Of a stretch of 64,000 bases of DNA, positions 53,037-62,023 are shown piece by piece. Each line of letters opens with the position of its first letter. Position 1 is the stretch's first letter. The notes beneath the pieces were generated by a model. That model made no database searches. It was not told the DNA's origin and saw nothing but the letters and a program-made list of their open reading frames with translations. The stretch comes from Spartobacteria bacterium (GTDB lineage: Bacteria > Verrucomicrobiota > Verrucomicrobiia > Chthoniobacterales > UBA10450): the NCBI GenBank assembly GCA_003167555.1, contig PMSN01000008.1:1-64000 (forward strand), read 5' to 3'. Position numbers and translations under genes: made by a program.

Positions 53037-55303
53037 ACATTCTCGGCCTTTCCGCTTTTTATCACGACAGCGCCGCGTCTCTCGTCCGCGATGGAATCAT
53101 CGTCGCCGCGGCGCAGGAAGAGCGCTTCACCAGAAAAAAACACGACGCCGGATTTCCGCGGCACGCGATCGATTACTGCCTGCGCGAAGGAGGAATTTCC
53201 GAGAGCAAGGGACTCGATCTCGTCGCCTTCTACGAAAAGCCATTCTTGAAATGCGACCGGCTTCTTTCCACCTACATGGCTTGCGCGCCGCTGGGTTTGC
53301 GCTCGTTCCTGAAAGCCGTCCCGATCTGGATGAAACAAAAAATCTGGATCAAGGACATCATTCGCCGGGAGCTGAAGTTCGAAGGCACACTCATTTTTCC
53401 GGAGCATCACGAGTCCCACGCTGCGTCGGCATTTTTCCCATCGCCTTTTGAGGACGCGGCCATCGTGACGATCGACGGCGTTGGGGAATGGACCACGACC
53501 AGCATTGGCCGCGGCGAGGGGAACCGGGTCGAGCTGCTGGAAGATCTGCGCTTTCCGCATTCGCTCGGCCTTCTCTATTCCGCGTTCACCTACCATCTCG
53601 GTTTTCGGGTCAACTCCGGCGAATACAAAGTGATGGGTCTCGCGCCTTACGGCGAGCCGATCTACCGCGATCTCATTCTCACGGAGCTGATCGATCTCAA
53701 AGACGACGGCTCGTTTCGGCTCAACCTGCGCTACTTCGATTTCATGGCGGGCCTCACCATGACGAATCGCGAATTCGATCGGCTCGTTGGCGGACCTCCG
53801 AGAAAACCGGAAGCGGCGCTCACGCAACGGCACATGGATCTCGCTCGCTCGATCCAGGCGGTGACGGAAGAAGTGATGTTGCGGATGGCGCGCCACGCCC
53901 ACGCCCTCACAGGCTCGCGCCATCTTTGTCTGGCTGGCGGCGTCGCGCTCAATTGTGTCGGCAACGGCCGGATCCTGCGCGAAGGACCTTTTGAAAAAAT
54001 CTGGATCCAACCGGCCGCGGGCGACGCCGGTGGCGCGCTCGGCGCCGCGCTCCTGGGGTGGCATCATTATCAAAACCAGCCGCGAAAAATTTCCGGCGAG
54101 GAGGATTCGCAACGCGGCTCGCTCCTCGGCCCCGCTTACGACGCTGCTGAATTTCTGAGGACCGCAGCGATTCCGCATCTCGAGCTGGCCGAGAGCGAGT
54201 TGATGGCGCGGGTCGCGACGTTACTCGAGGAAGGAAAGGTTATCGGCTGGTTCCAGGGCCGGATGGAATTCGGACCGCGCGCGCTGGGGAACCGCTCCAT
54301 CCTCGGTGATGCGCGCTCTCCCGAAATGCAAGCGACGTTGAACCTCAAGATAAAATATCGAGAGAGTTTTCGCCCGTTCGCTCCTTCGGTTTTGCGCGAG
54401 AGACTGGAGGATTGCTTCGAGCTGAAGGAAGCGAGCCCTTACATGCTTCTGGTCGCGCCGGTCAAGGAGTCGCTGCGCTTAAGTCAGACAGTCATCCCGA
54501 GCGAAGTCGAGGGACCCCGTGGCGCTACTGGAGATGCACCCGACTTCATGACGCGACTTAAGACGCCGCGCTCGACACTGCCCGCGATCACGCACGTCGA
54601 TTACTCGGCGCGCGTGCAGACCGTGGCGGCGGAGGACAACCCGCGGTTCCATCAGTTGCTGCGTGAGTTCGAAAAAACCACCGGCTGTCCCGTGCTCGTG
54701 AATACCTCCTTCAACGTGCGCGGCGAGCCGCCGGTCTGCACACCGGAAGACGCTTTTCGCTGCTTCATGCGCACCGAGATGGATTACCTCGTCCTGGGAA
54801 ATTTCCTGCTCGATAAGACGAAGCAGAATTCAAGGAGCGGCGGTTTTCCAACCGCCGAGAATAAGACGGCGATTTGGAAATCGCCGCTCCTTGGCGAAGA
54901 ATATCGCAAGCTCGACCGCTCGCCGTGCGCTCTGCGACGGTTCGGGCTCACGCTCGGCTCCGCGCTGCTCTTGTTAGGATCTCTTTTGTTCTGGCGTCAT
55001 CATCGCGGGGCCGCCTTGTTGTTCGCTTTCCCCGGCGGCTTCCTTCTCATCCTTGCTGGAGTAGCTCCGCTTTTGCTCAAGTGGATTCACGGACCATGGA
55101 TGATTCTGTCGCTCGCGCTCGGCTGGGTCATGAGCCGGATCCTTTTGACGATCGCTTTCTTTTTGATCGTAACCCCGATAGGTTTGTTACAGCGCCTGTT
55201 CGGAAAGCGGCCGCTGGAAATTGCGTTCAGAACCGGTGCCAACAGTTACTGGCAAGCGCGCACGGCCCGGCCAGTGCCGGCAGATTACGAAAAACAATTT
55301 TAG
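53033..55303 (+). CDS. NodU/CmcH-family carbamoyltransferase fused to an SxtJ-like membrane domain
   Basis: 756 residues, GTG start overlapping the previous stop. Residues 1-620 form the carbamoyltransferase: LSAFYHDSAAS, HHESHAASAFF (metal-binding His residues), GEYKVMGLAPYG, LAGGVALNCVGNG and QGRMEFGPRALGNRSIL. It carbamoylates a hydroxyl using carbamoyl phosphate and ATP. Residues about 640-756 (RFGLTLGSALLLLGSLLFW... LGWVMSRILLTIAFFLIVTPIGLLQRLFGK) match the SxtJ family, normally a separate small gene after such transferases. The joint (about residues 600-622) is read through a family B palindrome, and a loop near residue 485 (VIPSEVEGPRG) through a family A half-element. The DUF5989 gene that usually follows SxtJ is next. 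Confidence 0.9.
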   Translation: MNILGLSAFYHDSAASLVRDGIIVAAAQEERFTRKKHDAGFPRHAIDYCLREGGISESKGLDLVAFYEKPFLKCDRLLSTYMACAPLGLRSFLKAVPIWMKQKIWIKDIIRRELKFEGTLIFPEHHESHAASAFFPSPFEDAAIVTIDGVGEWTTTSIGRGEGNRVELLEDLRFPHSLGLLYSAFTYHLGFRVNSGEYKVMGLAPYGEPIYRDLILTELIDLKDDGSFRLNLRYFDFMAGLTMTNREFDRLVGGPPRKPEAALTQRHMDLARSIQAVTEEVMLRMARHAHALTGSRHLCLAGGVALNCVGNGRILREGPFEKIWIQPAAGDAGGALGAALLGWHHYQNQPRKISGEEDSQRGSLLGPAYDAAEFLRTAAIPHLELAESELMARVATLLEEGKVIGWFQGRMEFGPRALGNRSILGDARSPEMQATLNLKIKYRESFRPFAPSVLRERLEDCFELKEASPYMLLVAPVKESLRLSQTVIPSEVEGPRGATGDAPDFMTRLKTPRSTLPAITHVDYSARVQTVAAEDNPRFHQLLREFEKTTGCPVLVNTSFNVRGEPPVCTPEDAFRCFMRTEMDYLVLGNFLLDKTKQNSRSGGFPTAENKTAIWKSPLLGEEYRKLDRSPCALRRFGLTLGSALLLLGSLLFWRHHRGAALLFAFPGGFLLILAGVAPLLLKWIHGPWMILSLALGWVMSRILLTIAFFLIVTPIGLLQRLFGKRPLEIAFRTGANSYWQARTARPVPADYEKQF
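54491..54520. repeat. Half of a family A palindromic repeat inside the carbamoyltransferase gene
   Basis: GTCATCCCGAGCGAAGTCGA continuing to GGGACCCCG matches the left arm of the copies at 11191 and 14311; the right arm is no longer recognisable. It encodes VIPSEVEGPR between LLVAPVKE and the conserved LPAITHVDYSARVQT, a natural loop of the enzyme. Confidence 0.9.
54832..54892. repeat. Palindromic repeat, family B, at the carbamoyltransferase-SxtJ junction
   Basis: 61 bases with AAGGAGCGGCGGTTTTCCAA at the left and TTTGGAAATCGCCGCTCCTT at the right. The arms are imperfect copies of each other and the right arm is identical to that at 51163. In frame it reads RSGGFPTAENKTAIWKSPLL, linking two domains that are normally separate genes. 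Confidence 0.93.
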
Positions 55304-55367
55304 GTGGATCGCGCGCTCTGTCGCGCGATGTTCCTCGTGCCATCGAGCGCGGAGCGCTCGATCCACC
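55303..55367. repeat. Palindromic repeat, family D, before the DUF5989 gene
   Basis: GGTGGATCG...CGATCCACC ends with internal GCGCGCTC/GAGCGC-type arms and a second small stem (CGCGCGCT...). 65 bases. It starts on the last base of the carbamoyltransferase-SxtJ stop codon and fills most of the gap to the small gene. A fourth unrelated repeat family. Confidence 0.88.
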
Positions 55368-55402
55368 GTGATCGAACACGCCTACAACGAGAGATTACGT
55401 CG

Positions 55403-55564
55403 ATGAACGGAAGATTATCGATCCTGCGAGAGTTCTGGAGCTTTTTGCGCGTCCGCAAGAAATGGTGGCTCGCGCCCATCGTTGTCCTGCTGCTGACCCT
55501 GGGCTTGCTCTTGATCGTAACCGAAGGCTCGGCCCTCGCCCCTTTCATCTACAGCTTGTTCTAA
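55403..55564 (+). CDS. DUF5989-family small membrane protein
   Basis: 53 residues from the ATG at 55403. Sequence pattern: an N-terminal ILREFWSFLRVRKKWWLAPIV, one membrane helix (IVVLLLTLGLLLIV), then TEGSALAPFIYSLF. This agrees with the DUF5989 consensus, small proteins found directly after carbamoyltransferase and SxtJ genes. The function is unknown; co-occurrence suggests a membrane module working with the carbamoyltransferase. The longer open frame from 55304 runs through repeat D and is not used. Confidence 0.87.
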   Translation: MNGRLSILREFWSFLRVRKKWWLAPIVVLLLTLGLLLIVTEGSALAPFIYSLF

Positions 55565-55581
55565 AGTAGCTCGCGCTACTT
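55564..55581. terminator. Short hairpin between convergent genes
   Basis: AAGTAGC-TCGC-GCTACTT, a 7-bp perfect stem spanning the last base of the DUF5989 stop and the PPDK stop codon. It could serve both strands, but neither side has a clear T-run, so termination strength is doubtful. Confidence 0.3.
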
Positions 55582-58356
55582 GTCTGCCAGCGCCGCCTGC
55601 GCAGCAGCGAGGCGGGCGATGGGGACGCGGAAGGGACTGCAACTGACGTAATCCAAACCGAGGCGATGGCAAAACTTCACGCTGTCGGGATCGCCGCCGT
55701 GTTCGCCGCAAATGCCTAGCTTGATGTTCGCGCGACTGCTCCGGCCTTTCTCGACGGCGATTTGCATGAGCTGGCCTACGCCGGTTTGATCGAGGGTAGC
55801 GAAGGGGTTCTTCTTGAAGATCTCGTTCTCGACGTAGGGCATGAGGAAGTTGCCCATGTCGTCGCGGCTGATGCCGAGCGCCATTTGGGTGAGGTCGTTT
55901 GTGCCGAAGCTGAAGAACTCGGCACTCTTCGCGATTTCGTCGGCGGTGAGCGCGCCGCGCGGCACTTCGATCATGGTGCCGACCAGGTAATCGAATTTCA
56001 CCTTCTTCTCCGACATCACCTGCTGCGCGACGCGATGGACGATCTCGGCTTGAAGATCGAACTCCTTCTTGAAGCCGACGAGCGGAATCATGATCTCCGG
56101 TTTCACCTTGATCTTCTTTTTCGCGACATCGGCCGCCGCTTCGAAGACGGCGCGGGCCTGCATCTCGGTGATCTCCGGGTAGGCAATGCCGAGGCGGCAG
56201 CCGCGATGTCCGAGCATCGGGTTGAACTCGTGCAGTTGCTCGACGCGGTGCGCGATCTTCTCCGCGCTGACGCCCATCTTTTTCCCAAGGTCCGCCTGTG
56301 ATTCCGGATCGTGCGGCAGAAACTCGTGGAGCGGCGGATCGAGGAAACGGATCGTGGCGGGATAACCCTTGAGCGCTTTGAAGATGCCGGCGAAATCGTC
56401 GCGTTGATACGGAAGTAGTTTTGCGAGCGCGGCTTTTCGGTCGTCCACGTTGTCCGCGAGAATCATCTCGCGCATGGCGTCGATGCGATCGCCTTCGAAG
56501 AACATGTGCTCGGTCCGGGTGAGGCCGATGCCGACCGCGCCGAACGCGAGAGCGTTCTCGGTCTGCTCGGGATTATCGGCGTTGCAGCGGACAGCGAGAC
56601 GCGCGGCTTGCGAGCACCACTTCATGAGCTGGTTGAACGATTTGAACTTCTCCGTTTTCTGCGCGGCTTTGTCGCCGTGCAGCATGCCGGTGATGATCTC
56701 GCTCGGCGCGGTGGCGAGTTGGCCGGCGTAAACGGTGCCGGCTGTCCCATCGATGGAGAGGAAGTCGCCTTCCTTGAAAGTCTGGCCGTTCGCGGAAACG
56801 GCCTTCTTCCCGTAATCGATCTCCAACGCCGAAGCGCCGCAGATGCAGACCTTGCCCATCTGCCGCGCGACGAGCGCGGCGTGCGATGAGACGCCGCCTC
56901 TCGCCGTGAGAATGCCTTCCGCCGCGATCATCCCGCGCAAATCTTCCGGACTCGTTTCGTTGCGTACGAGCAGGACCTTCTCTCCCTTTTCCGCGGCGGC
57001 AGCGGCGCGGTCCGCATTCAGGTAAATTCTGCCGGAAGCCGCGCCGGGCCCAGCCGGAAGACCGCTGGCAATGGCTTTCGCTTTCTTCACTTCCGCGACG
57101 TCAAAGATTGGGGCGAGAAGCTGATCAAGTTGATCCGCCGGATTGCGCATCACAACCGTCTTCCAGTCGATGAGCTTCTCCTTGAACATGTCCATGGAGA
57201 ACTTGAGCGCGGCGGCCGCGGTCCGTTTGCCGTTGCGCGTCTGGAGCATGAACAGTTTGCCGTCCTGGATCGTGAACTCGACGTCCTGCACATCCTTGAA
57301 ATGCTTTTCGAGCGTGGCGCGGACCTTGAGCAATTCCGCGTAGCACTTCGGCATCAGTTTTTTCAACTCGAGGACGGGCTGCGGCGTGCGCACCCCAGCA
57401 ACGACATCTTCGCCCTGGGCGTCGATGAGGAACTCGCCGTAGAATTCATTTACGCCATTTGCCGGGTTGCGCGTGAAGGCGACGCCGGAACCGGAGTTCG
57501 CGCCGGTATTGCCGTAGACCATCGCCTGCACGTTCACCGCCGTCCCCCAATCCTGCGGGATGTTGTACTTCCGGCGATACACGATCGCGCGGTCGTTCAT
57601 CCACGAGCCGAAGACAGCGCCAGCCGCGCCTTTGAGCTGGTCCCACGGATCGTTCGGGAACGCCTGGCCGGTGCGTTGCTTCACCAGCTTTTTGAAACGG
57701 ACGACCAGTTCCTTGTAATCGGAAGCACTCAGCTTCGAGTCGTCGATATTGTGCTGGCCGTATTTCTCGTCCTTGTAATGCTCGATGACTGATTCAAAGG
57801 GATCGTGATCCTCGCCCTCGCGTTTCTGCACGCCCATGACCACGTCGCCATACATCTGGATGAAACGGCGGTAACAATCCCACGCGAAACGCTCGTTCTT
57901 CGTCGCGCGGACCAGCGCTTTCACCGTCTCGTCGTTCAGGCCGAGATTTAGAATCGTGTCCATCATGCCCGGCATCGAATCGCGCGCGCCGGAGCGGACC
58001 GCCACGAGCAATGGCATCTTCTCCGTGTCGCCAAACGTCGTGCCCATGATCCGTTCCATGTTCGCGACGCCTTTTTCGATCTCCGCCTGAAGCGACGGCG
58101 GATAGGTGCGCTTGTGCGCGTAAAAGTAAGTGCAGACTTCGGTCGTGATCGTGAAACCGGGCGGCACCGGCAGGCCGATGCGCGTCATCTCGGCGAGGTT
58201 CGCGCCCTTGCCGCCGAGAAGCGGCTTCATGTTTCCGGCGCCGTCCGCTTTGCCGTCGCCAAAATAGTAAACGAAGCGCGCTTTCTTTTTCTTCGCGGCA
58301 GCCGGTCTTGAACGTCTCGGGGAAACGCGTCTGGAAGCTCGCTTTTTTTTTGCCAT
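55576..58356 (-). CDS. ppdK: Pyruvate, phosphate dikinase
   Basis: 926 residues, ATG. It interconverts pyruvate, ATP and phosphate with PEP, AMP and PPi. An unusual N-terminal extension of about 27 residues is Lys/Arg/Ala-rich ([15 protein letters not shown]). The nucleotide-binding domain follows ([46 protein letters not shown]). The phosphohistidine domain has [19 protein letters not shown] with catalytic His near 490. The PEP/pyruvate barrel has [23 protein letters not shown] and [15 protein letters not shown], ending [39 protein letters not shown]. Full length for the family. Last of three minus-strand genes after RNase R and the Pur-alpha-like gene. Confidence 0.97.
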   Translation of the reverse strand: MAKKKRASRRVSPRRSRPAAAKKKKARFVYYFGDGKADGAGNMKPLLGGKGANLAEMTRIGLPVPPGFTITTEVCTYFYAHKRTYPPSLQAEIEKGVANMERIMGTTFGDTEKMPLLVAVRSGARDSMPGMMDTILNLGLNDETVKALVRATKNERFAWDCYRRFIQMYGDVVMGVQKREGEDHDPFESVIEHYKDEKYGQHNIDDSKLSASDYKELVVRFKKLVKQRTGQAFPNDPWDQLKGAAGAVFGSWMNDRAIVYRRKYNIPQDWGTAVNVQAMVYGNTGANSGSGVAFTRNPANGVNEFYGEFLIDAQGEDVVAGVRTPQPVLELKKLMPKCYAELLKVRATLEKHFKDVQDVEFTIQDGKLFMLQTRNGKRTAAAALKFSMDMFKEKLIDWKTVVMRNPADQLDQLLAPIFDVAEVKKAKAIASGLPAGPGAASGRIYLNADRAAAAAEKGEKVLLVRNETSPEDLRGMIAAEGILTARGGVSSHAALVARQMGKVCICGASALEIDYGKKAVSANGQTFKEGDFLSIDGTAGTVYAGQLATAPSEIITGMLHGDKAAQKTEKFKSFNQLMKWCSQAARLAVRCNADNPEQTENALAFGAVGIGLTRTEHMFFEGDRIDAMREMILADNVDDRKAALAKLLPYQRDDFAGIFKALKGYPATIRFLDPPLHEFLPHDPESQADLGKKMGVSAEKIAHRVEQLHEFNPMLGHRGCRLGIAYPEITEMQARAVFEAAADVAKKKIKVKPEIMIPLVGFKKEFDLQAEIVHRVAQQVMSEKKVKFDYLVGTMIEVPRGALTADEIAKSAEFFSFGTNDLTQMALGISRDDMGNFLMPYVENEIFKKNPFATLDQTGVGQLMQIAVEKGRSSRANIKLGICGEHGGDPDSVKFCHRLGLDYVSCSPFRVPIARLAAAQAALADK

Positions 58357-58448
58357 GGGAAAATTGAATGCGATTCGGCGGCGCCGAACGGACGCAAAGC
58401 TAAGTCCGCTGCCTGAGGTGTCAACGCGCTGCGCCGTTCGCGTTTGAA

Positions 58449-58685
58449 TTACAGAGCTTGCAGGGCGAGTGCGAGGAAAAGACCGAGCACTCGTTCACAC
58501 TTGAGGACTTCACCAATCGCCGCGGTGAAATCGCTCACGCCCGTGCCCGGCACGATGATCGTGTTCCGGCGGCCGTGCGCTTCCTCGGTGATGCGTAGGA
58601 ATTTTCCGCGGTCGTTTTCACGAAACTCGACGTGGAAACGTTTCCGCTCGATTTGCAATTCTTTCGCTTCGATAACGCTGTCCAT
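58449..58685 (-). CDS. Pur-alpha-like nucleic-acid-binding protein (DUF3276-type)
   Basis: 78 residues from the ATG at 58685; the frame is open upstream but that part is a shadow of RNase R. Pattern: [24 protein letters not shown], then [25 protein letters not shown], which fits the single PUR repeat of bacterial Pur-alpha homologues (K.F..D...N.RG.FLKI.E, R..I.VP..G...F...L). Those bind single-stranded DNA or RNA in Bacteroidota, spirochaetes and relatives. It lies 90 bases after rnr on the same strand, suggesting an RNA-linked role, which is inference. Confidence 0.8.
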   Translation of the reverse strand: MDSVIEAKELQIERKRFHVEFRENDRGKFLRITEEAHGRRNTIIVPGTGVSDFTAAIGEVLKCERVLGLFLALALQAL

Positions 58686-58774
58686 ATCGCGAACGATGGA
58701 GTGTAGGGGGTTTACCCTAGGAATTGAAAGCAAAATCTGCGGGGCCGGATCGGCCCTCGAAAAGATCGCCGCCG

Positions 58775-60988
58775 CTAGCGGCGAACGCGCGGCCGCTTCG
58801 GCGGCGTCTCGTTGGCGATCGCGAAATCGACCTGGCGTTTGAAGACATCCACCCGCGCCACGAAAACGCGCAATTGATCGCCGACGGAAAAACGGCGGCG
58901 CGATTGGCGCCCGATAAAGGTCCTTTGCGCCGCATTGAAAACGTAAAAGTCGTCGGTAAGCGACGAGACATGGACGAGACCGCTCAGGAGCACGTCTGGC
59001 AGGTCGACGAGCAGTCCATAATTCCGGACATCGATGACCGCGGCGCGAAAAACCTGGGGATCGCGCGCGTCGAGCTGGCGCTGAAAAAACTCGAGCTTCT
59101 TCATCTTCACCGAATCGATCTCGGCCTCGGCCGCGACGCGCTCGGTGATCGAGATGTGCTCCGCGATCGCAACCATCGAGCCCATGTCCGCGCGGGCGCG
59201 CCGGCTCTGATTGATCTCGGCCAGAGCCCGATGAACGACCAGATCCGCGTAGCGCCGGATCGGGCTGGTGAAATGCGTGTAATTGTTTTTGGCCAGACCG
59301 TAATGGCCCAGCGGCTGGGCCGCGTAACGCGCGCGCTTCAAACTTTTCAGCAGGCCGATCTTGAGCGCCTGTTCTTCCGGCTTGCCGGCGAGCGAGGCGA
59401 GGAGCCGCTGCAATTCCGTGCGCTGCGTCAGGTCGCCGACTTTGTAATTGTAGCTCAGCACCAGCTCCCGGTATTCCGCGAGCTTGTCCGGATCGGGATT
59501 TTCGTGGACGCGATAAACCGTGGGAATGGAGCGGTTCTTCAGTTCGCGCGCGACGGCCTCGTTCGCGGCCAGCATGAATTCCTCGACCAACTGATGCGAC
59601 TCGTCGTTCTCGATGCGTTCGAGCAGGATCGGTTTGCCGTCTTTGTCGAGGCGCACTTTTACCTCCGGGAAATCGAGATCGAGCGAGCCCTCGGCGAAGC
59701 GCTTCTTGCGCAGGAGCGATGCCAGCTCCCACGCCACGTGCAGTCGCTCGCTCAACTGGTCGTTAGGCGCGCCGCGCAGGAGCGCGTACGCTTCCCGATA
59801 AGTCAGCCGGCGCGCGCTGCGAATGACGGTGCGCGCAAACCGGCAACGTTTCGTCCGCCCGTCCTTCGTGAATTCGATGAAGACCGAATGCGTGAGGCGG
59901 TTCACTCCCGGATTCAAACTGCAAACGCCGTTGCTCAAGCGTTCCGGCAACATCGGAATGACGCGATCGGGGAGATAGACGCTGTTGCCGCGTTTGTGAG
60001 CTTCGCGGTCGAGCGCCGCGCCCGGCTTCACGTAGGCGGAAACATCGGCGATATGGACTCCAAGGTTCCAGCCGCCGCCGGGAACGCGCTCGACATTGAT
60101 CGCGTCGTCGAAATCGCGCGCATCATCGGGATCGATCGTGACGATGAATTTTTCCCGCAAATCCTCGCGACCGGCGAACATTTCCTCGGCGACCGTTTCA
60201 GGAATCCGCTGCGCTTCCTCGAGAACAGCACGAGGAAATTCCGTCGGAAGATGATACTTCCGGATGATCGAAAGCATGTCGATGCCCGGCGCGGAAGCAG
60301 GCCCGAGGACCTCGACGATTTGTCCTTCCGGGTTGACGTGACGCGATTCCCACGGCTCGAGACGAACGACCACTTTGTCGCCGCGGTTCGGCGTCTTCGG
60401 CAGCGGCGGCTGCGGCGGGACCTGGACGTAAACGTTGTGGACGATGCGCGGATCGTCAGGCACGACGTAGAAAAAGTTTTTCGACTGCTGCAACGTGCCG
60501 ACGACCGAATCGTGTGCGCGTTCGAGAATACGAATCACACGGCCCTCGGCGCGGTCGCGACCGCCTTTCGCGCGAGCGTAAGGCACATCGCGCGTGATCC
60601 GGGCCACGACTTTATCTCCGTTCATGGCCGTGCCGGTATTTTCCGCTGCGATGAAAAGGTCCTGCTGCTCCGGTTTTTCGCGCGCCAGAAAAGCGTAACC
60701 GGCTTGGTGCACCTGCAACGTGCCCGTCACGAGATCCGCCTCCGAGGGCAGGACGTAGCGGTTCTTTCGAATGCGCGCGATCTCCCCGGCCTGTTCCATT
60801 TGCCGGAGTAACGCATTCAATCCCATCCGCACACCGCTCTTGCGGCCCAGCGCCTTCCCGAGTTCGCCCTTATCGAGCGGCCGATATTTCGGTGCGCGCA
60901 ATAAGCGCAGGATTTGCTCGCGCAGTTGATCGGTTTCCGATTTCACGATTGGCAAGCGGTCAATCTCCGCGCGAAGTCGGGCGCGCAC
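58775..60988 (-). CDS. rnr: Ribonuclease R
   Basis: 737 residues; GTG at 60988 is the first start. Winged-helix-like N-terminal region, two cold-shock domains (TGTLQVHQAGYAFL..., GTLQQSKNFFYVVPDDPRI), then the RNB catalytic domain with TIDPDDARDFDDAINVERV (metal-binding Asp cluster), GVHIADVSAYV, YLPDRVIPMLPERLSNGVCSLNP and THFTSPIRRYADLVVHRAL, and a C-terminal S1 domain (VRNYGLLVDLPDVLLSGLVHVSSL). It is a processive 3'-5' exoribonuclease that degrades structured RNA. A long antisense open frame (58724-60811) is a codon shadow. Confidence 0.97.
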   Translation of the reverse strand: MRARLRAEIDRLPIVKSETDQLREQILRLLRAPKYRPLDKGELGKALGRKSGVRMGLNALLRQMEQAGEIARIRKNRYVLPSEADLVTGTLQVHQAGYAFLAREKPEQQDLFIAAENTGTAMNGDKVVARITRDVPYARAKGGRDRAEGRVIRILERAHDSVVGTLQQSKNFFYVVPDDPRIVHNVYVQVPPQPPLPKTPNRGDKVVVRLEPWESRHVNPEGQIVEVLGPASAPGIDMLSIIRKYHLPTEFPRAVLEEAQRIPETVAEEMFAGREDLREKFIVTIDPDDARDFDDAINVERVPGGGWNLGVHIADVSAYVKPGAALDREAHKRGNSVYLPDRVIPMLPERLSNGVCSLNPGVNRLTHSVFIEFTKDGRTKRCRFARTVIRSARRLTYREAYALLRGAPNDQLSERLHVAWELASLLRKKRFAEGSLDLDFPEVKVRLDKDGKPILLERIENDESHQLVEEFMLAANEAVARELKNRSIPTVYRVHENPDPDKLAEYRELVLSYNYKVGDLTQRTELQRLLASLAGKPEEQALKIGLLKSLKRARYAAQPLGHYGLAKNNYTHFTSPIRRYADLVVHRALAEINQSRRARADMGSMVAIAEHISITERVAAEAEIDSVKMKKLEFFQRQLDARDPQVFRAAVIDVRNYGLLVDLPDVLLSGLVHVSSLTDDFYVFNAAQRTFIGRQSRRRFSVGDQLRVFVARVDVFKRQVDFAIANETPPKRPRVRR

Positions 60989-61002
60989 GAGCGCAATTTT
61001 TC

Positions 61003-61132
61003 GGGGAGCGCCGGCTGCCAGCCTGCTCGTCTCGGCAGCTTGCCGAGACGCAATCGTTCCCTAACCGGGTCGCTTCGCGACAGTGTTGCCGGCAAGCTGC
61101 CGGCAACTGCAGGCTGGCAGCCTGCGCTCCCC
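61003..61132. repeat. Large compound palindrome, family E, between rnr and folP
   Basis: 130 bases. The outer arms GGGGAGCGCCGGCTGCCAGC and GCTGGCAGCCTGCGCTCCCC enclose two separate perfect hairpins: GTCTCGGCA-GC-TTGCCGAGAC style at 61031-61051 and GTTGCCGGCA-AGC-TGCCGGCAAC at 61085-61107. It occupies most of the divergent gap between rnr and folP, so both promoters must lie in or beside it. Confidence 0.93.
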
Positions 61133-61171
61133 TAATCGAATAAAGCACACTCCGTGATAGTCTCACCCTCG

Positions 61172-62023
61172 ATGGGTGGGACGCTCTGGAAAATTGGCGG
61201 CCGTACGGTCGACCTTTCGCAACGCGCTCTGATCATGGGCGTGCTCAACGTCACGCCCGATTCTTTTTCTGACGGCGGCGAATTTTTCACGACGGAGAAA
61301 GCCGTCGCACAGGGACAGCGCATGGCCGCCGAAGGCGCGCAGATCATCGACGTGGGAGGCGAATCGACCCGGCCCGGCGCCGAAGCAGTTTCAGCGGAGG
61401 AGGAACTCGCGCGGGTGCTCCCCGTAATCGCGAAGCTGCGCGAGACCGTGCCGGCGTTTATCTCGATCGACACTTCCAAGGAAGTCGTCGCGCGCGGAGC
61501 CCTGGAAGCGGGCGCGTCGATCATCAACGACGTCACGGGCGGCCGCGGCGATCCGAAAATGATGGCGCTGGCAGCGGAACGCAGCGCCGCTTTCATCATG
61601 ATGCACATGCAGGGCACGCCGCGCAGCATGCAAGAGGCTCCGCACTACGATGATGTCGTGAGCGACGTGACGAATTTTTTTCGACAACAATATGCGCGCG
61701 CCCTAGAGTGCGGGATTGATTCCATGGCCATCGCGTTTGATCCGGGGATCGGATTCGGAAAAACCGTTGCGCACAATCTGTCGTTGCTCGCCAATCTCGC
61801 GCGGCTCCGAATCGAGGATCGGCCGATCGTGGTCGGCGTCTCGCGCAAATCTTCGCTCGGCAAGATGATTGGATCGAACGCCATGGGTGATCGGCTCGCG
61901 CCCACGATTGCGTTCACGGCGTTGTTGCGCGAGCGCGGCGCGAACGTCATCCGGGTCCATGACGTGAAAGAAAACGCGGCGGCGTTGCGCGTCACCGAAG
62001 CGCTTCTCGAAACGGCGAAATGA
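61172..62023 (+). CDS. folP: Dihydropteroate synthase
   Basis: 283 residues from the ATG at 61172; a GTG at 61154 would add six. It condenses p-aminobenzoate with pterin pyrophosphate in folate synthesis. TIM-barrel motifs: VLNVTPDSFSDGG, IIDVGGESTRPGAEAV, ISIDTSKEVVARGALEAGASIINDVTGG, AFIMMHMQGTP, AFDPGIGFGKTVAHN, VVGVSRKSSLG, and the end VIRVHDVKENAAALRV. The stop overlaps the cdaA start (ATGA). Linkage of folP with the cyclase gene recurs in several bacterial groups. Confidence 0.97.
   Translation: MGGTLWKIGGRTVDLSQRALIMGVLNVTPDSFSDGGEFFTTEKAVAQGQRMAAEGAQIIDVGGESTRPGAEAVSAEEELARVLPVIAKLRETVPAFISIDTSKEVVARGALEAGASIINDVTGGRGDPKMMALAAERSAAFIMMHMQGTPRSMQEAPHYDDVVSDVTNFFRQQYARALECGIDSMAIAFDPGIGFGKTVAHNLSLLANLARLRIEDRPIVVGVSRKSSLGKMIGSNAMGDRLAPTIAFTALLRERGANVIRVHDVKENAAALRVTEALLETAK

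Noticed and set aside
52952-54178. 408-residue minus-strand frame over the carbamoyltransferase
   Set aside because: Shadow of a conserved enzyme; no independent features.
58449-59732. 427-residue minus-strand frame ending in the Pur-alpha-like protein
   Set aside because: Only its last 78 residues look like protein; the rest is RNase R read in the wrong frame, so the ATG at 58685 was taken.
58724-60811. 695-residue open frame antisense to rnr
   Set aside because: The opposite strand encodes a complete RNase R with all motifs; the antisense frame is Arg/Ala/Glu/Phe-rich and shows no domain, as expected of a codon shadow in GC-rich DNA.
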